Origin: Ptychodera flava
Taxonomy: Eukaryota; Hemichordata; Enteropneusta; Ptychoderidae
Length of the DNA: 64,000 bases
Direction: 5' to 3'
NCBI RefSeq assembly: GCF_041260155.1
Contig: NC_091941.1
Coordinates: 37,830,747 to 37,894,746, forward strand
Part shown: positions 14,489 to 26,372 of the stretch, one piece after another
Layout: each line of letters begins with the position of its first letter
Numbering within the stretch: the first letter of the stretch is position 1
The notes under the pieces: generated by a model
The model's database searches: none
Seen by the model: only the letters and a program-made list of their open reading frames with translations
Told to the model about the DNA's origin: nothing
Translations under genes and position numbers: made by a program

Positions 14489-14536
<48 letters not shown>

Positions 14537-16527
14537 ATATTATGTATATATATATACACAAAGGTAAAAAAGGTGATATATATATATATATATATATCAC
14601 TTTTTTACATTTGGCTCGGAGGACGGTCACCCTGTTTTCGAAAATTGAAAAGTTTGAACATTGGGGATCAGCCAGTCAACCACATTTGATGTCTGCACAA
14701 AATAATCTACCCTTGGCCGAAAGAAACTATCTGGTCACTTAGATCACAATGTGCGATGACGTCTATGCCATTCAAATTCCAATGATTTTAGTGGATTGAT
14801 TATATTCAATGCTATGTTGACAAGTGTCGTTGACAAGCAAGAAAACGATATCGTAAATAAATGACTTTTCATGTTATTTCTAAGCCGATTCGCACGGAGG
14901 AATGACTTGAAACAAATTGTGAGTATATTGCAGACTAAACGAGTCGTTTAGACAAGTCGAATCTATTCATCAGTAAGTTACACAGTCTACAAACATAGAA
15001 AGTGTTCAGAAATATTCACACGTCAACGAAACAAAGTTAAAATATGTAAAAAACTCGGTCTCTGTCGCTATTTAGTGCGGCATTTTATGACCTTTTCAGG
15101 TTTGGAGAGTGTGAAATGTGACCAATGGTCCGGCCTGCCTCAATTCAGTCATACATTACAGCCCAAGGTGACAATCTGACTTTGGTCTCGTAGGTTATCA
15201 ATCAGGATTTGCCGTACATTGTAGCCTACTGGACAGTGCTGCTATGCATTTTAAACTCAAATTAATGCTAACTTTTTAAACATCTTAACATTGCAGGTGG
15301 TAAAGTGTTTGACGTCCACATAGATGGGAACTTTTCCGTATAGGCACTTATGCGTGGACTGGAAATCAGAGGTATGTTGGCGGCCTTTCAATTCTTATCA
15401 TGTTTTGGCATCATATATCATTATGAAGTGCCATGCTTATCAGTTAAATAAGGCATTGTAACAAATGCGCCTTGCATATCATGTAAGACTGGGTCACACT
15501 CTCTGATTAGGCTACGTTCACAAACACCTCTGCGGGGGGGGGGGGAGGGGGGGTCTGAAATACCCCATGGCAACCTTTAAAAATTCGAGTACCTGTTTTC
15601 CAATTCATTATAAATTTGAAGTTACATCCTGTCAGCATCTTTCACGTGAACGTTGTTCACTTTAAGAATGAGACAGAATTGTAAAAATAAAGAGGACTGT
15701 TCACTCCTTCGATTGTAAGATTTTTATAGAGATAAGAAAAGAGACCAGGAGACAAATCAAATGTGTGTGAAAGCAAATGATAAAATCGCATTTTTTTTGA
15801 ACAGGTATATAAAAGAACTTGTCACAGAAATGGGTCTGGATAGAACAGACAAAGATTTTGACGGCGAACCAAACTTTGCATCACCATTTTCCTTTACTGT
15901 CTGGAACGGAACCCATCTGATCGATGCCAGGGAAATCGCAGCAGCGCATGGAGAATCCATGAACGTCCTTGGAAACGGAACCGTTGATTATTACTTGCGG
16001 GTGGAGAAGAACTATGACTTAAGGGGCCGGGATACTTTTACAGGGATGGAGGAATTCCTGTCCTACGGTGACTTGGGACAATGGGCAACCATTGAGGGTA
16101 GACAGTATTACACGGACATAGGTGTTGATTTGGAACTTCAAGACCTTGCCATGGGGCCAAGACAATATCTGTTTTCAGGTCAAGGAATGGGAAGTAGTGT
16201 GTTATCATTGTATACAAACATGGCAACGGATATGGGTAGAGGTAAGCGAAGCTTCATAAACAGTTTCAGTCCTATTTTCCAGCGTAGAGATTCAATTGTA
16301 TTCTAGAAAACGACAGGGTTGTGCAATATTCGGTAGCGAAGGTGTTAAAGCTAGTTCATGAAAGTAATCACTTCAGTTTCTGAAGGACTGAACAGATGTT
16401 AAAGATGGGCGTATGGGTTTTTCGGAACAACGTACCGTGACACGCAGGGGGGAGGCTCAAAAGAGTGACCCTCCCTCTGCGCGTCAGAGTCCATATCAAT
16501 AATATCTTAATTGACACATAATTTCTC

Positions 16528-16575
<48 letters not shown>

Positions 16576-16604
16576 TTTAAACTGTATGAATACTGACACA
16601 CACA

Positions 16605-16676
<72 letters not shown>

Positions 16677-18571
16677 TATATATGAACCTTCAAAGCATCT
16701 TCCCACATACGACTAGAATTACACATTAAATTAAATACAAGGAGATTGTGTTTTTTAATTTTCAAGCTGGAAGCCGTCATTGGACCATGATATCGATTAT
16801 ATCATGCCTTTTTATTGTTGCGCAACAAATATGTCTCTCCCCACATGCATACCAAAATCTCATGACAAAAAAATGTTTGCACCCACAAAAATCCCGCCCC
16901 ATGTTCTTTCTTCCCAGTCGCTAACTATACTTTCACGTGAATTACACCCGGCCTTACATCAATTGTAATCTCAAGCCCACGTTTCTATCTCTTCAGGTCA
17001 AGTCGTCGGCGGTAATTTGAAGTTGGTGAAATCTCTAGCTGAAGCATCAGGTGCAAAGGTTTTACTAAATTCGACGGCAAAAGCGGTGGAAAAACTGTTT
17101 AAACGGTTTTAATGTTGTGTATCAATCCGATGGAAAGGATTACGACATGCACGCTGACCATGTCATTATTGCGGCGCCGATTGAACATACAGGTTGGTAT
17201 GCAACTTGATCTCAGTCGCCACGGAGGTGTCGTTTATAGTATAGTCTTGTGGCAGCCGATCTCCATTACCAATCTTGTAAAGCTTGTGAACCAGTGCGTT
17301 ACCTGCACGCAGAACTCGTGGAATCGATCGTTGTAAACAAAAACTCGACATTTATAAGACAGCCCGCTGTCTAACAGACGTACAAGGGGCTTTCCGTCAC
17401 TAAAGTTGATAAATATGAAGTTTCTTCTGTTTGTCAAACAAACCTTATAGCGTGAACACTAATCGTGCCACTGCATTTTATAAATGCGTTTAATACAACA
17501 ATCTATTTTAACTAAGTGACCCTTTGCTGGGTAAGAGTGGCATGTTCAAAATCCAATATTTTAAAATTTAAGTGTGCCTCCACGACCGAAGGTGGCCATA
17601 TTTGCCAGATTTGTACATAACAATGAAGCTAGGTCGGCATTGTCGGAGTTTGACTTCAATGTTAGGTAGCATACTACTGTAGTGTCTGTAGTGTCTTTCG
17701 CAGGTCTTTGCGAAATATGGGACAAACTGAAAGGCTTGTGTATTCGGTCGCAATTGTACACAAGTAGGTTAAATGACTTCATTACACATATGACAAAATA
17801 ACAAATTACAACACAAGTATAAACACGTGCACAGGGATGATAAATTTGTCATATCTCTATCATTTCTATCGTGCCGGTATGAATCTATTTTTATTAAGTC
17901 TCCTATTTCGACATACCTTCGTCTTCAGACGCGAAGAATTTTACAAAATCACACATTTTCCTGACTTAACATCAGATTGACACCTAACCGGTTAAGATGG
18001 ATACCATATGAGGGACTGACGCCCCGATATGACGCGTTCCCAAGACCGGAAGCCAATGATCGGAATTCAACTTACTTCCCATCTCCTTGCTAAAAAATTA
18101 ATAAACTGGATAAAATGGCGAGAATTTGGCAAAAAGGGGATTGATTCCGAGAGACACCAGGCTGGCGTGAAGATCGAGGATCGCTCCTATAGTTAGAGTA
18201 GTTTAGTTTAGTTTTCTAGTTCGCAGTACAGTCAGAGACGTGCGGTGTCTCACCGTTATAATTAAAGTCCACGGCAACCGTACACATTTGTATCTTGGTC
18301 TCAGTTTGATTACGTCCTCTCCAGATAGTCTAGCTCAAGTTTCCTGTACCTCAAGTTTGCTGTACCTCAAGCATAGCCTAGTGAGTCAAATTCCCCCGAA
18401 GATATCTCAAGACAGATGTCTCCCCCTTGTTTTATTAATTTTTACAATTGATCGATGCAACTCAATCTATCAACAATTCAATAGTCTGCTACCTTCCACC
18501 CACTTGAAGTTGACTTGACCTATAGTTAATAAGATGGTCAAGTTTTTGAGATATAGCTGTGTCAGTATAAT

Positions 18572-18650
<79 letters not shown>

Positions 18651-21600
18651 TAGCATTTATTGCTGGCTCGTAAGATGAAGATTTACAATACTGGGGCGAT
18701 AAAAGTTTTAAATTAAATCGAAACAAAGATAATTTATTCTTATATAACAATGAAAAAGAATAAATATAAATATAGCATGGTATTTCATGGTTTAATTAAT
18801 GTGAAAATATAGTCTTACACTTGCACATTAGAAGACAATTCTTGTTGTGTTAGATGAACGATAAGTTTCTTTTAGTGCAGTTCATTTCAAGGGTTTATTT
18901 TGTTGATAAAGTACTTTTTCAGACTTCACATTTCGGACAGACTGCAAAAACGTGCAATAGTATGGATTGCAGTATACCTTTCAGTATTTGGGGGTTTTTT
19001 TCTCTTGCTTGTCACAGTTACGTACGTGAGGTTTTGTGAATAATTTTCCTTTGTTACTTTTTTTGGATTTTAGGGTTTGTATAATGAAACTTAACACAAA
19101 TGTTCATCTAAGAAACGTTGAAGAATATTTTTTAGTGTGTTATAACTTAACGGGACAGAGAGTACTTAAAAAGCAATTACATCTCCAAAGAATTCTCAAC
19201 GCAAGATATCTCATTTTAGATTGCCTTATTATGTTGGTGGAAATATAGCTTCAAACATTCTGTATTCACTTAAAGGAGTGAAAAAGTTTTGAAAGTAACT
19301 TCTATTAAACGACAGGTAGACTTCCTGTCACATCTATCATCTGTTACGTATGGCATGGACTTGTGTAATTATGATTAACAAATCTATACTCTTAACAAAA
19401 CTTGAGGCTATTGAAAGGGGTTTTGAATGAGAAATCTTTGGCCAAACAGTTCTTTCTTCTTCTTTTAATCGTAAGTAATACCTGTAGGCCTAAATGGTTT
19501 TTATTTGATTATTAATCTACAGGTGTGAAATTCAAAATCTTAGCCGTCTTAAATTGAAAATTCTGCGGTTTACTTCAGGATCGCTATGATTACACAATCC
19601 TGTGCAATTGTATCGCAACCACGATGACCGATGATTTGGGGGGAAAATACGACCCAGATCGGTATCTAAAGTGATATAATAGAAATCTTGTGGATAACAC
19701 TAAGAAAACAAGAAGCAGGCAATCCAAAAACGCATTTTATTGTTGGCCTCACAAGAAACTATGATCCGCTCAACAAAAAATTTGTTAATTGTAGAATCAT
19801 TTGCTGTATTACAAAATACCCTAGAGTTAAAAAGACCAGATTTTCCCTGAGAATACTGGCCGAACACTCTGTTTCCGAATAATAGATAGAAGCTAGGGAC
19901 AATATAGGTTTTTGTTGTAATCTCCCTTCCTATTCTATTTTGACAGGTATCGATTTTACGAATTTCGATGACCCCGTCACCCAGCCAGCAAGGCAATGGG
20001 ATCCTCTCTACCGCTATATCGTGACTGCTGAAGGAGTCAATATGGATTATTTTACAACCGACCCAGATTATGACGTCCCCGGATTTATTGCAGGGGTACC
20101 GGGAAAATCTGACGGCTTCGTCCTCTGTAACTTGGAAGCCACTGTCAACGACACAATGTATTACTCACTGTATACAACGCGTGACATCATCAATGATCTA
20201 CAGGATATACTCTTCAACCCGTCGATCAAGTTTACCCACTATTGGCCTGATGGCTTTAACCTTTTGTCACCTCGCGACGTTGATGTCGCTCCATACCAAG
20301 ATGTGGTGCTGTCGCCTAGACTCTACAATATCGGTGTGATGAGTGACGTCATGGACCAGATGGAAGGTTCGATCATAGCAGCTAGAAATGCCGCTTTGTT
20401 GATTAGGAAAGACATACAGAGCGTTAGTGTCGCAAATACGTTTGGCTCGCCTGTTTTCATGATTTTTGGGGTTTTCACGAAAGTTTTTGTTTCTTTACCA
20501 GTCTGATTAAATGCATGAATTATTAAAGAAAGGTAATTCATCAAAACTAAATGCTATCTGTAAGAAATAATTGAATTTACAAACTTTATCAAACAGAAAA
20601 CCTAACTGATGTCAATTTGATGTTTTGTTAACAATTTCTTGAGTTGTATGTGAAGATCAGACATGGCGGCATAGTGACTTTAGATTTGTCATTTCTTGAA
20701 TTTTTTTCTGTCAAAGGACAAAGATACATCCTTAATCACCGTGCTTATATTGCATTTTCCCTGCGAAGGTCTGAATAGTCACTGGTTATGTTGTCTTTCA
20801 GGCAGTCTTAGACGGAAAATTTACGAAAATGTTTGGTTTGGTTTCCAACATCACTGAAGATTGGAAATGAAAACAATTCATGGCGGCATAGTGACTTTAG
20901 ATTTGTCATTTCTTGAATTTTTTTCTGTCAAAGGACAAAGATACATCCTTAATCACCGTGCTTATATTGCATTTTCCCTGCGAAGGTCTGAATAGTCACT
21001 GGTTATGTTGTCTTTCAGGCAGTCTTAGACGGAAAATTTTACGAAAAATGTTTGGTTTGGTTTCCAACATCACTGAAGATTGGAAATGAAACAATTGTGT
21101 CTCAAAAAGTATGTTAACAAACTGTTCTTAACCATAATTTTGTCGATGCATGGTTGGTATGCCAGACATCATTGAAGATTCTCTCATATGGCATAAATCT
21201 GAGCAGATAATGGAGTATCTCTGTACTTTGAATGATATTAGAATTCGCCTAGCCTCGGGGACAGATATTCGGACTCAGAAACTTTCACAATTCTTTTCTG
21301 ATCTACCACTTGTGGGGATTCAAAGCTCTTGGTGAAAGAAAACTTTTCACCGGCTTAGTTTATCCGAAAATAGAAAATTTTGTTTTTCCTCCATACAGTT
21401 AACACAGGGATGGCGACCATTTTGAAATTCAAATATCGGTAAATCCTGAGTAATTTCTTCTCTAGTACCAATATTCTTGATTCTGAAAGAGAATGATTGA
21501 AATATTCCTTGAGGAAAGTTTGAGCAAAAGTTTAACTCTTTCACTTTCGAGGCGCGTACAGCCTTAACGGTATTTATAACATGTGTAAAAAAAACATTTC

Positions 21601-22298
21601 CTTACAGTTGTTCAGAGTTTCATTCTTTTACGATACTTTGCAAGCATACTGCTTGTCTGAGTCTGATAATGACAGTTTCCGTTTGTCAATTTTGTTTCGT
21701 TAGCAATTTCTCTCAATGAAATGAAATTTGCAACAACTTGTTTACCGTAATTACTCTAATAGTTCGATCCCCAAAGAATTACATGTACGCTGAAGACGAA
21801 ATGATGGTATTTACTTCGGGCAAATGGTCACCTACCTTCAGGCACATAGTCTCATGTTTGGGCTAATTTTTTTTTATTATATGCCTCCCTTTCATAGGTT
21901 AAACTCATAGTTTTTGAGTGTACATACAAATGTAGTCTAGTATCTAAACTGAACTTTTGGCAAAAACTACGAAGGCCAAAAACTCCGCTAAGATACTAAT
22001 ACAAATGGGAGTCATATGCTTTATTTCCATGTTAGACGATAAAATAGAACAATTTTCATCATCGAACAGCACATTGGTATATCAAATCATCGTTATGCGG
22101 TTTATCGAATTCCGTACGCATAATTTTGTAAAAACAGTTCCAATGTAAAACATGTAATTTTATCTTTTTTTTAGCCCTGAAGTTATCACGTTGAAAATAC
22201 TTCCGGTTCACTTTCAGTCAAATGATGATTATGGGGCCCGCTACGTCATCAACAAGTTACCATTGAATCCTACGGAGCGCGCGATGTTTGATATGTGA
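12629..22298 (+). CDS. Prenylcysteine oxidase-like FAD enzyme, 7 exons, with frame disruptions
   Basis: Family members oxidatively cleave the thioether of prenylcysteines, using FAD, in lysosomes. Proposed exons are 12629-12848, 15297-15371, 15805-16241, 16997-17192, 19947-20422, 21019-21108 and 22175-22298. Exon 1 has a hydrophobic signal-like start (second ATG at 12650) and a Rossmann FAD motif [10 protein letters not shown]. Exons 3-5 carry the prenylcysteine lyase region, with [28 protein letters not shown] and the late motif AARNAALL. About 530 residues would result, against about 505 in human PCYOX1. The exon 1/2 joint is uncertain because the donor T|GTAGGC is weak. Exon 2 (a TTTT run) and exon 4 (after CTGTTTAAA) each need a one- or two-base length change to stay open. 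The junction into the last exon, after an AAAAA run, is also out by one. Exon 6 is duplicated (see 20662-21096). Last-exon evidence: acceptor TTTTTTTTAG, a 40-codon frame, TGA, then AATAAA. It may be a young pseudogene or locally poor sequence. PCYOX1 versus PCYOX1L cannot be decided. Confidence 0.8.
13172..13239. repeat. Near-perfect hairpin palindrome
   Basis: An inverted repeat of about 30 bp per arm has a 3-bp centre (GTAGTATAC-TAT-GTATACTAC), extended outward by GAGTTGCC/GGCAACTC and GGTGCC/GGCACC. It lies in intron 1 of the PCYOX-like gene on a G-rich background. It could be the core of a small palindromic MITE or a cruciform-prone site. A microRNA precursor is unlikely because the loop is too small. 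Confidence 0.6.
14442..14609. repeat. CA and TA microsatellites with flanking inverted repeat
   Basis: A (CA)n tract (14442-14476) is followed by (AT)n tracts (14491-14528 and 14575-14598). The last TA tract is flanked by inverted arms GTAAAAAAGGTGATATA and TATATCACTTTTTTAC, making one hairpin of about 44 bp. It sits in intron 1 of the PCYOX-like gene. The stop-free translations here (poly-IY) are not genes. Confidence 0.85.
15508..15600. mobile_element. End fragment related to the 10.9-kb TIR element
   Basis: The words GGCTACGTTCACAAACA and an adjoining G-run of more than 10 match the left-end layout of the element at 10949 (GGCCGCATTCACAAATA plus G-run). No matching right end was found nearby, so this looks like a truncated copy inside intron 2 of the PCYOX-like gene. 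Confidence 0.4.
16530..16683. repeat. Long TA microsatellites with a CA tract between
   Basis: Two (TA)n tracts, about 16530-16573 and 16609-16683, are separated by non-repetitive sequence and a short (CA)n. Both are in intron 3 of the PCYOX-like gene. The poly-IY translations on both strands are artefacts. Confidence 0.9.
17193..19946. other. Intron 4 of the PCYOX-like gene
   Basis: A 2.75-kb intron with no exon that I can support. It includes a CG-bearing stretch near 17990-18240 that is unlike its neighbours and may be an old interspersed repeat, and the CAA/TAA microsatellite at 18569-18651. Several short ORFs on both strands lack coding character. Confidence 0.4.
18569..18651. repeat. 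(CAA)n followed by (TAA)n microsatellite
   Basis: About 40 bp of CAA units passes directly into about 43 bp of TAA units. On the minus strand this reads as poly-leucine and is not a gene. Such a compound A-rich tail can mark the 3' end of a non-LTR insertion, but no element body was recognised on the left. Confidence 0.85.
20662..21096 (+). repeat. 217-bp tandem duplication including a PCYOX-like exon
   Basis: Two adjacent 217-bp units begin CATGGCGGCATAGTGAC at 20662 and 20879. Each contains the acceptor TTGTCTTTCAG and the start of exon 6 (AVLDGKF...). By eye they differ at only three places, all homopolymer lengths: TTT/TTTT, AAAA/AAAAA and GAAAA/GAAA. The first copy reads into a stop after 22 codons (20802-20870). 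The second stays open through 21108 to a donor, AAAAA|GTATGT, or to a TAA at 21115-21117 if unspliced. Confidence 0.9.
21270..21575. mobile_element. Interspersed repeat, copy 1 of a family also at 26 kb
   Basis: Shares long blocks with 26037-26372: a TTTTCTGATCTAC start, a CTCCATACAGTTAACACAGG core, a TATCGGTAAAT block, a GAAAGAGAATG block, and an end TTTCACTTTCGA followed by a C-rich CCTTAA. It lies in the last intron of the PCYOX-like gene. Copy 2 suggests TTAA-flanked ends. Confidence 0.6.
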
Positions 22299-22470
22299 GG
22301 CATGTAATGGTAAAAATAAAAGCATGCAGCCCACTCACTACCGGTTGAATTCATCGAATAAATTTTAGGTGACTATAATTGAAAGAGCCAATTAGCTAAT
22401 GGTAAAACAACAATCAATATTGTATTGTTTTATTTTACTACTATGATATGCCAATAAAGATTATACCACT
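22299..22470 (+). terminator. 3' UTR and poly(A) signals of the PCYOX-like transcript
   Basis: AATAAA occurs at 22315-22320, 17 bases after the TGA of the proposed last exon, and again at 22453-22458, followed by a GT-rich stretch (TTTGGTGTCT). This supports 22175-22298 as a genuine terminal exon despite its phase problem. Confidence 0.5.
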
Positions 22471-22768
22471 GATCTTTGGTGTCTCAGTTTTATATTTTCT
22501 CCTTCACCGTGCCATGTATTTGTCCATTGACAATCTTACGCGCAGTTTTATCACGGTGTTGCGTCTAATACCTGATGCGTCTGACTGCCTCTTGCGTCAA
22601 AGCAAGCAAGGGTAAGTAAACACGATTGGAACTAATTTGGGAGAATTGGATTTTCATATTTTTTCAAATTTCTCTAAAGTGTTAGGTGCCCTATAGCTGG
22701 ATGTTGCGATATCACAAATTACTTATTAAAACAAGTGTGCAACATAAAAAGAAAAGCAGATGAGCTTA

Positions 22769-23560
22769 GGGACCGTCTCAGATTGTCGCAGAAGTTCAAG
22801 AAACGAAATTAATTCGTTTTGATCAAAACCCCCTCCCCCTCCCCCTAAACGAAACTTCAAAAGTGCGAAATGTTTATGTCTGCCTGAGGGTACAATGTTG
22901 CATTTGCTAAAGCTACTAAAGACGCATTCCCCATGCCACATTACAATTAAAGTAATCGATCAGATTTGACTACTAACAGGGCATTTTACCGCATAAAAGT
23001 TTCATTTTATTTACTTTCTTTCCTTTTTGCATCTGTTCTTTGTCTCTGCGAACACGCAATTTGTACTTGGTAGGGGCGGTAACCCTTTTTGCATCTGTTC
23101 TTTGTCTCTGCGAACACGCAATTTGTACTTGGTAGGGGCGGTAAATAAGCGAGAAACTTTGACAAGGGGGACCAGGCATGTTCAATCATATTAAAACGAC
23201 TATGACCAGATGCATAACATGTGAGAATAAAGACATCAAGTAGTTAGAGCATACGCTTATAAATAGCACATTTTAAAAAAATGATACTTTTGTCTTTGTT
23301 GAATTTGATGAGTGAAAGGTTTAGGATACAATGTTAGTATTGGTAAATTGTGTTTGGGGCACAAACGAGATGGAAACGGTTACACATTTGTTGGCACAAG
23401 TGTGCAGTTTTTCTTTAATTTAAAATAAAACACGAAAACTTGTGATCACAAAATAAAGTGCGAAAGTGAAGTTCACTAATTGAATGGAGGTCAAACCCCC
23501 TCCCCCCCCTAAACGAATGAATTTCGCTTTTGAACTTCTGCGACAATCTGAGACGGTCCC
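22769..23560. mobile_element. Harbinger-like MITE with TTA target duplication
   Basis: The left end GGGACCGTCTCAGATTGTCG plus CAGAAGTTCAA is matched by its exact inverse at the right end (ending CGACAATCTGAGACGGTCCC). Both ends are bordered by TTA (22766-22768 and 23561-23563). Just inside each end is a C-run plus CTAAACGAA block, inverted between the arms on a wider scale. At about 792 bp with no transposase frame, it is non-autonomous. The 3-bp TTA duplication points to the PIF/Harbinger superfamily. Confidence 0.7.
23022..23145. repeat. 62-bp direct duplication inside the MITE
   Basis: Two consecutive units of 62 bp carry the same words (GCATCTGTTCTTTGTCTCTG, then CGAACACGCAATTTGTACTT), starting at about 23022 and 23084. 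The duplication is internal to the element at 22769-23560 and may vary between its copies. Confidence 0.85.
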
Positions 23561-26036
23561 TTACATTTGCCAGATTAAATCGACATTGCTTCACAATCCA
23601 ATTATCCCAATCGTGTTGTTACTAATCTGTGGATAATGTCACAAGATTATCACAGCTCGATTATTACCGGATTAACTTTGACAAAGTCAACAACAAACTG
23701 CAAGCAAGGGTATATCTGTGTTATACGATTGCACGTGATTGCTAAAAAGCAAAAAAAACCCAAAAAACAAAAAGCAAAATACAAAAACAAACAAAAAACC
23801 CCAAACAACTATAACTTTCACTCGTACTCGTAAAGAAGACCTGACGATAAAGAAAGATATTGAGAAAAATAAGGTAAAGTGGTGAAATACTTATTCATTT
23901 TTCAATGTTATAAACTTTATTGGGTAGGTGTTCTCTGATCAGACTTTTCGTGCGTCAGTATATTTTACTGCAGAGCGTTATCTATTATTCAGGTTTGCAA
24001 ACCAAATATTTGGTATTTCGCCGACTTTTGTTTAACTGGCCATAAATCCCCCAATTTTCTGTCATTACAGAGTACCAAAGTCATTTTACTTATATCTTAA
24101 TTCCGCATTATTGATTGTGACAGTACACTTTGTATCTAAATGATGAATTCGACTTTTCAAATTTTCGTTGAGTTTCCTTAGAAATCTTTGGAGAAATTGA
24201 GTCGAATATTTATTTGATCCCATTCATTTAGAGATAGAGATAAAGAAAGAGTAGGAACGAAAGCTTTTTATGGGTTGGTTTATTTACGGTATTCCCTATC
24301 TTGAGGATGGAGTGGCCCTGAGAAAGACCATTTATGGATAAATTTGGAGTTGTTTTAAACACGTTGCTAAGCTGAAGTAATATCCTTAAACCATACCTCG
24401 TTGTCGTCATCGTCAAGTGCGCCCCATACATGCATGGAAATGGTTGCAGCTGCCTTCAGTACCCCGCTACGTGAGCTATGACCAGTGGAAGTAGTCCAGA
24501 CTGAACACAGTTACAGTCTCGATAGATTCTCCTAAGCCAAACCCTGGAATAGGATTCCAGGAGAAATCACGCTTCATTGCCAGATGAGACTTGTTGTCAC
24601 TAACCATATCGTCATGTGCTCTCGTTCTAGTAGGATATCGAAGTTTACACATTCAGTATAATACGGGTTTGGGGCAAGATTAAAACTCCTTTGGTCACAC
24701 TCCATAAACACTTTTTATCACACGGCTATTGGTGCCCGGGATTGCAGTGGATTGTGAACCATAACCCATTCTTAACTTGTGCATTATGACCAGGAAGAAT
24801 ATGTAAAACTTAACTCTGAGTAAACGTTGCTGTCTTTAGAGACTTTTAGCGTCCCATCATTCTTTCGTCAAAGAAACATTGTTCTTTGGAGGTTGAAGTG
24901 CGTTCAAAATTTGTCACATCTTCAGTTAGGCGTATGTAAATTCTGACAGCTGCCGAGCGTTGACCACTTTTTTCGGTCTAATTAACTGTTCATGGGACCC
25001 CTTCTCGTAGAGTCTTGTACAACAGGTAACTTTACCACTGTGATTTGTAATTTTGCAATGTTCAGCTACACAGTCGATCCAAGGTTCCCTTATAAGCCCT
25101 TACATGTAGCAGAGAATTTGTCTGATGGAATTTACCGATGCTTCTTGCGAAAAGACTAACTGGCAAAAAGTAGCAGTTTTACAATTTGGCATAGGCTGCC
25201 AAAAAAATCGTCCCGATAAACCTGTGTGTGTACCGTCTAATGATTATTATTATCCGTAATACCGTGAGGTGGAACTTTTTACGAATATCCCCTTCATCGT
25301 AATAAGTGACACAGCCTAACTGCTCGCATGCTTGGTTTGTCCAGGTATTATTTCAATAAGACTACTCAGGTTATAAGACTCTTCGAGGGAATTCGAAAAC
25401 CATTTTTCATTTATTTGTACACTCAAATCACATGAGTGTTAGAATTACGCAGTTGCATTAAATCTACTTCGAACCGCTTAAACTCTAAGGTTTGTTTTTT
25501 AGTCGCGGTCTTGTTCATATTTTGCAGAGCCTGTACAGACTTTTGATTGGATTTACATAATTTTTTGCAAACTTTTGCCCACCATTAAAACACAGTTGTG
25601 CACACGTCTGTCAACTTTCCGTAGTTTTTTGAGAGTGGTTCAAGAAGTTTGTTGAAATTTGATGTAATTAAATACACATTTGTCAAGTCCAAATGGCAGT
25701 TGGATGAATGTTCAAAATGTATGCCTCCTAACCAATGTCATGGCCTATTGACATCTGGGTTACATTCTCAAGTTTATTAATTTCACCAATAAGAATCTCA
25801 AAAACATGAATATTGGAGATCTAACAAATTTCTCATTTAAGTTTCCTACTATGTATTGCCTAGAGGAGGATGGCAAAGCAATGCCAAATACAGGAAATGA
25901 CCTATATATATTTCACTTGGTCTCGTCAAACCGCTCAGTCGAGAATTGCGTCATTGACGGAGAGAGTCCTCTTCAAACTAAATCAACTGTTGGTTTGCTT
26001 TCCAAGAAAGACTAGAAATTTCAATGTGAAGAGTGC
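23561..26036. other. Intergenic, no gene seen
   Basis: No exon, RNA gene or bounded mobile element recognised between the MITE and the 26-kb repeat. There is an A-rich low-complexity stretch at 23745-23805. A 69-codon plus-strand ORF at 25806-26015 has no recognisable motif and ends just before the interspersed repeat, so it was not called. Confidence 0.4.
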
Positions 26037-26372
26037 TTTAAGGTAGAATGACCCTGGGGACATCCACAGATATTTGGACTTCTTTTCTGATCTACAACTT
26101 GCGGGGAATCATTTTAAAGCTTTGGTAAGAAAACTTTTCATCGACTTAGTTTTCCGAAAATCGAAAATTTTATTTTTTCTCCATACAGTTAACACAGGGA
26201 TGGAGGCCATTTTGAATTTTTATATCGGTAAATGCTGAGTAATTTGCTTCTCTATCACCAAAATTTGCATGGTGATCCCAGATTTTTATTCTTGATTTTG
26301 AAAGAGAATGGTTGAAATATTCCTCAGCAAAAGTTTAAGTCTTTCACTTTCGAAGCGCATACTAACCTTAAT
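26037..26372. mobile_element. Interspersed repeat, copy 2, possibly TTAA-flanked
   Basis: A homologue of 21270-21575. Its ends read TTAAGGTAG (near 26038) and, inverted, CTAACCTTAA (near 26363-26372), so it may be a short TIR element inserted at TTAA. TTAA duplications occur in piggyBac and Kolobok elements, and the purine-starting termini (GG) would fit Kolobok better. The family assignment is a guess. Confidence 0.45.

Noticed and set aside
16368-16729. Poly-IY ORFs on both strands
   Set aside because: Translation of TA microsatellites.
18562-18750. Poly-leucine ORF on the minus strand
   Set aside because: Translation of a CAA/TAA microsatellite.
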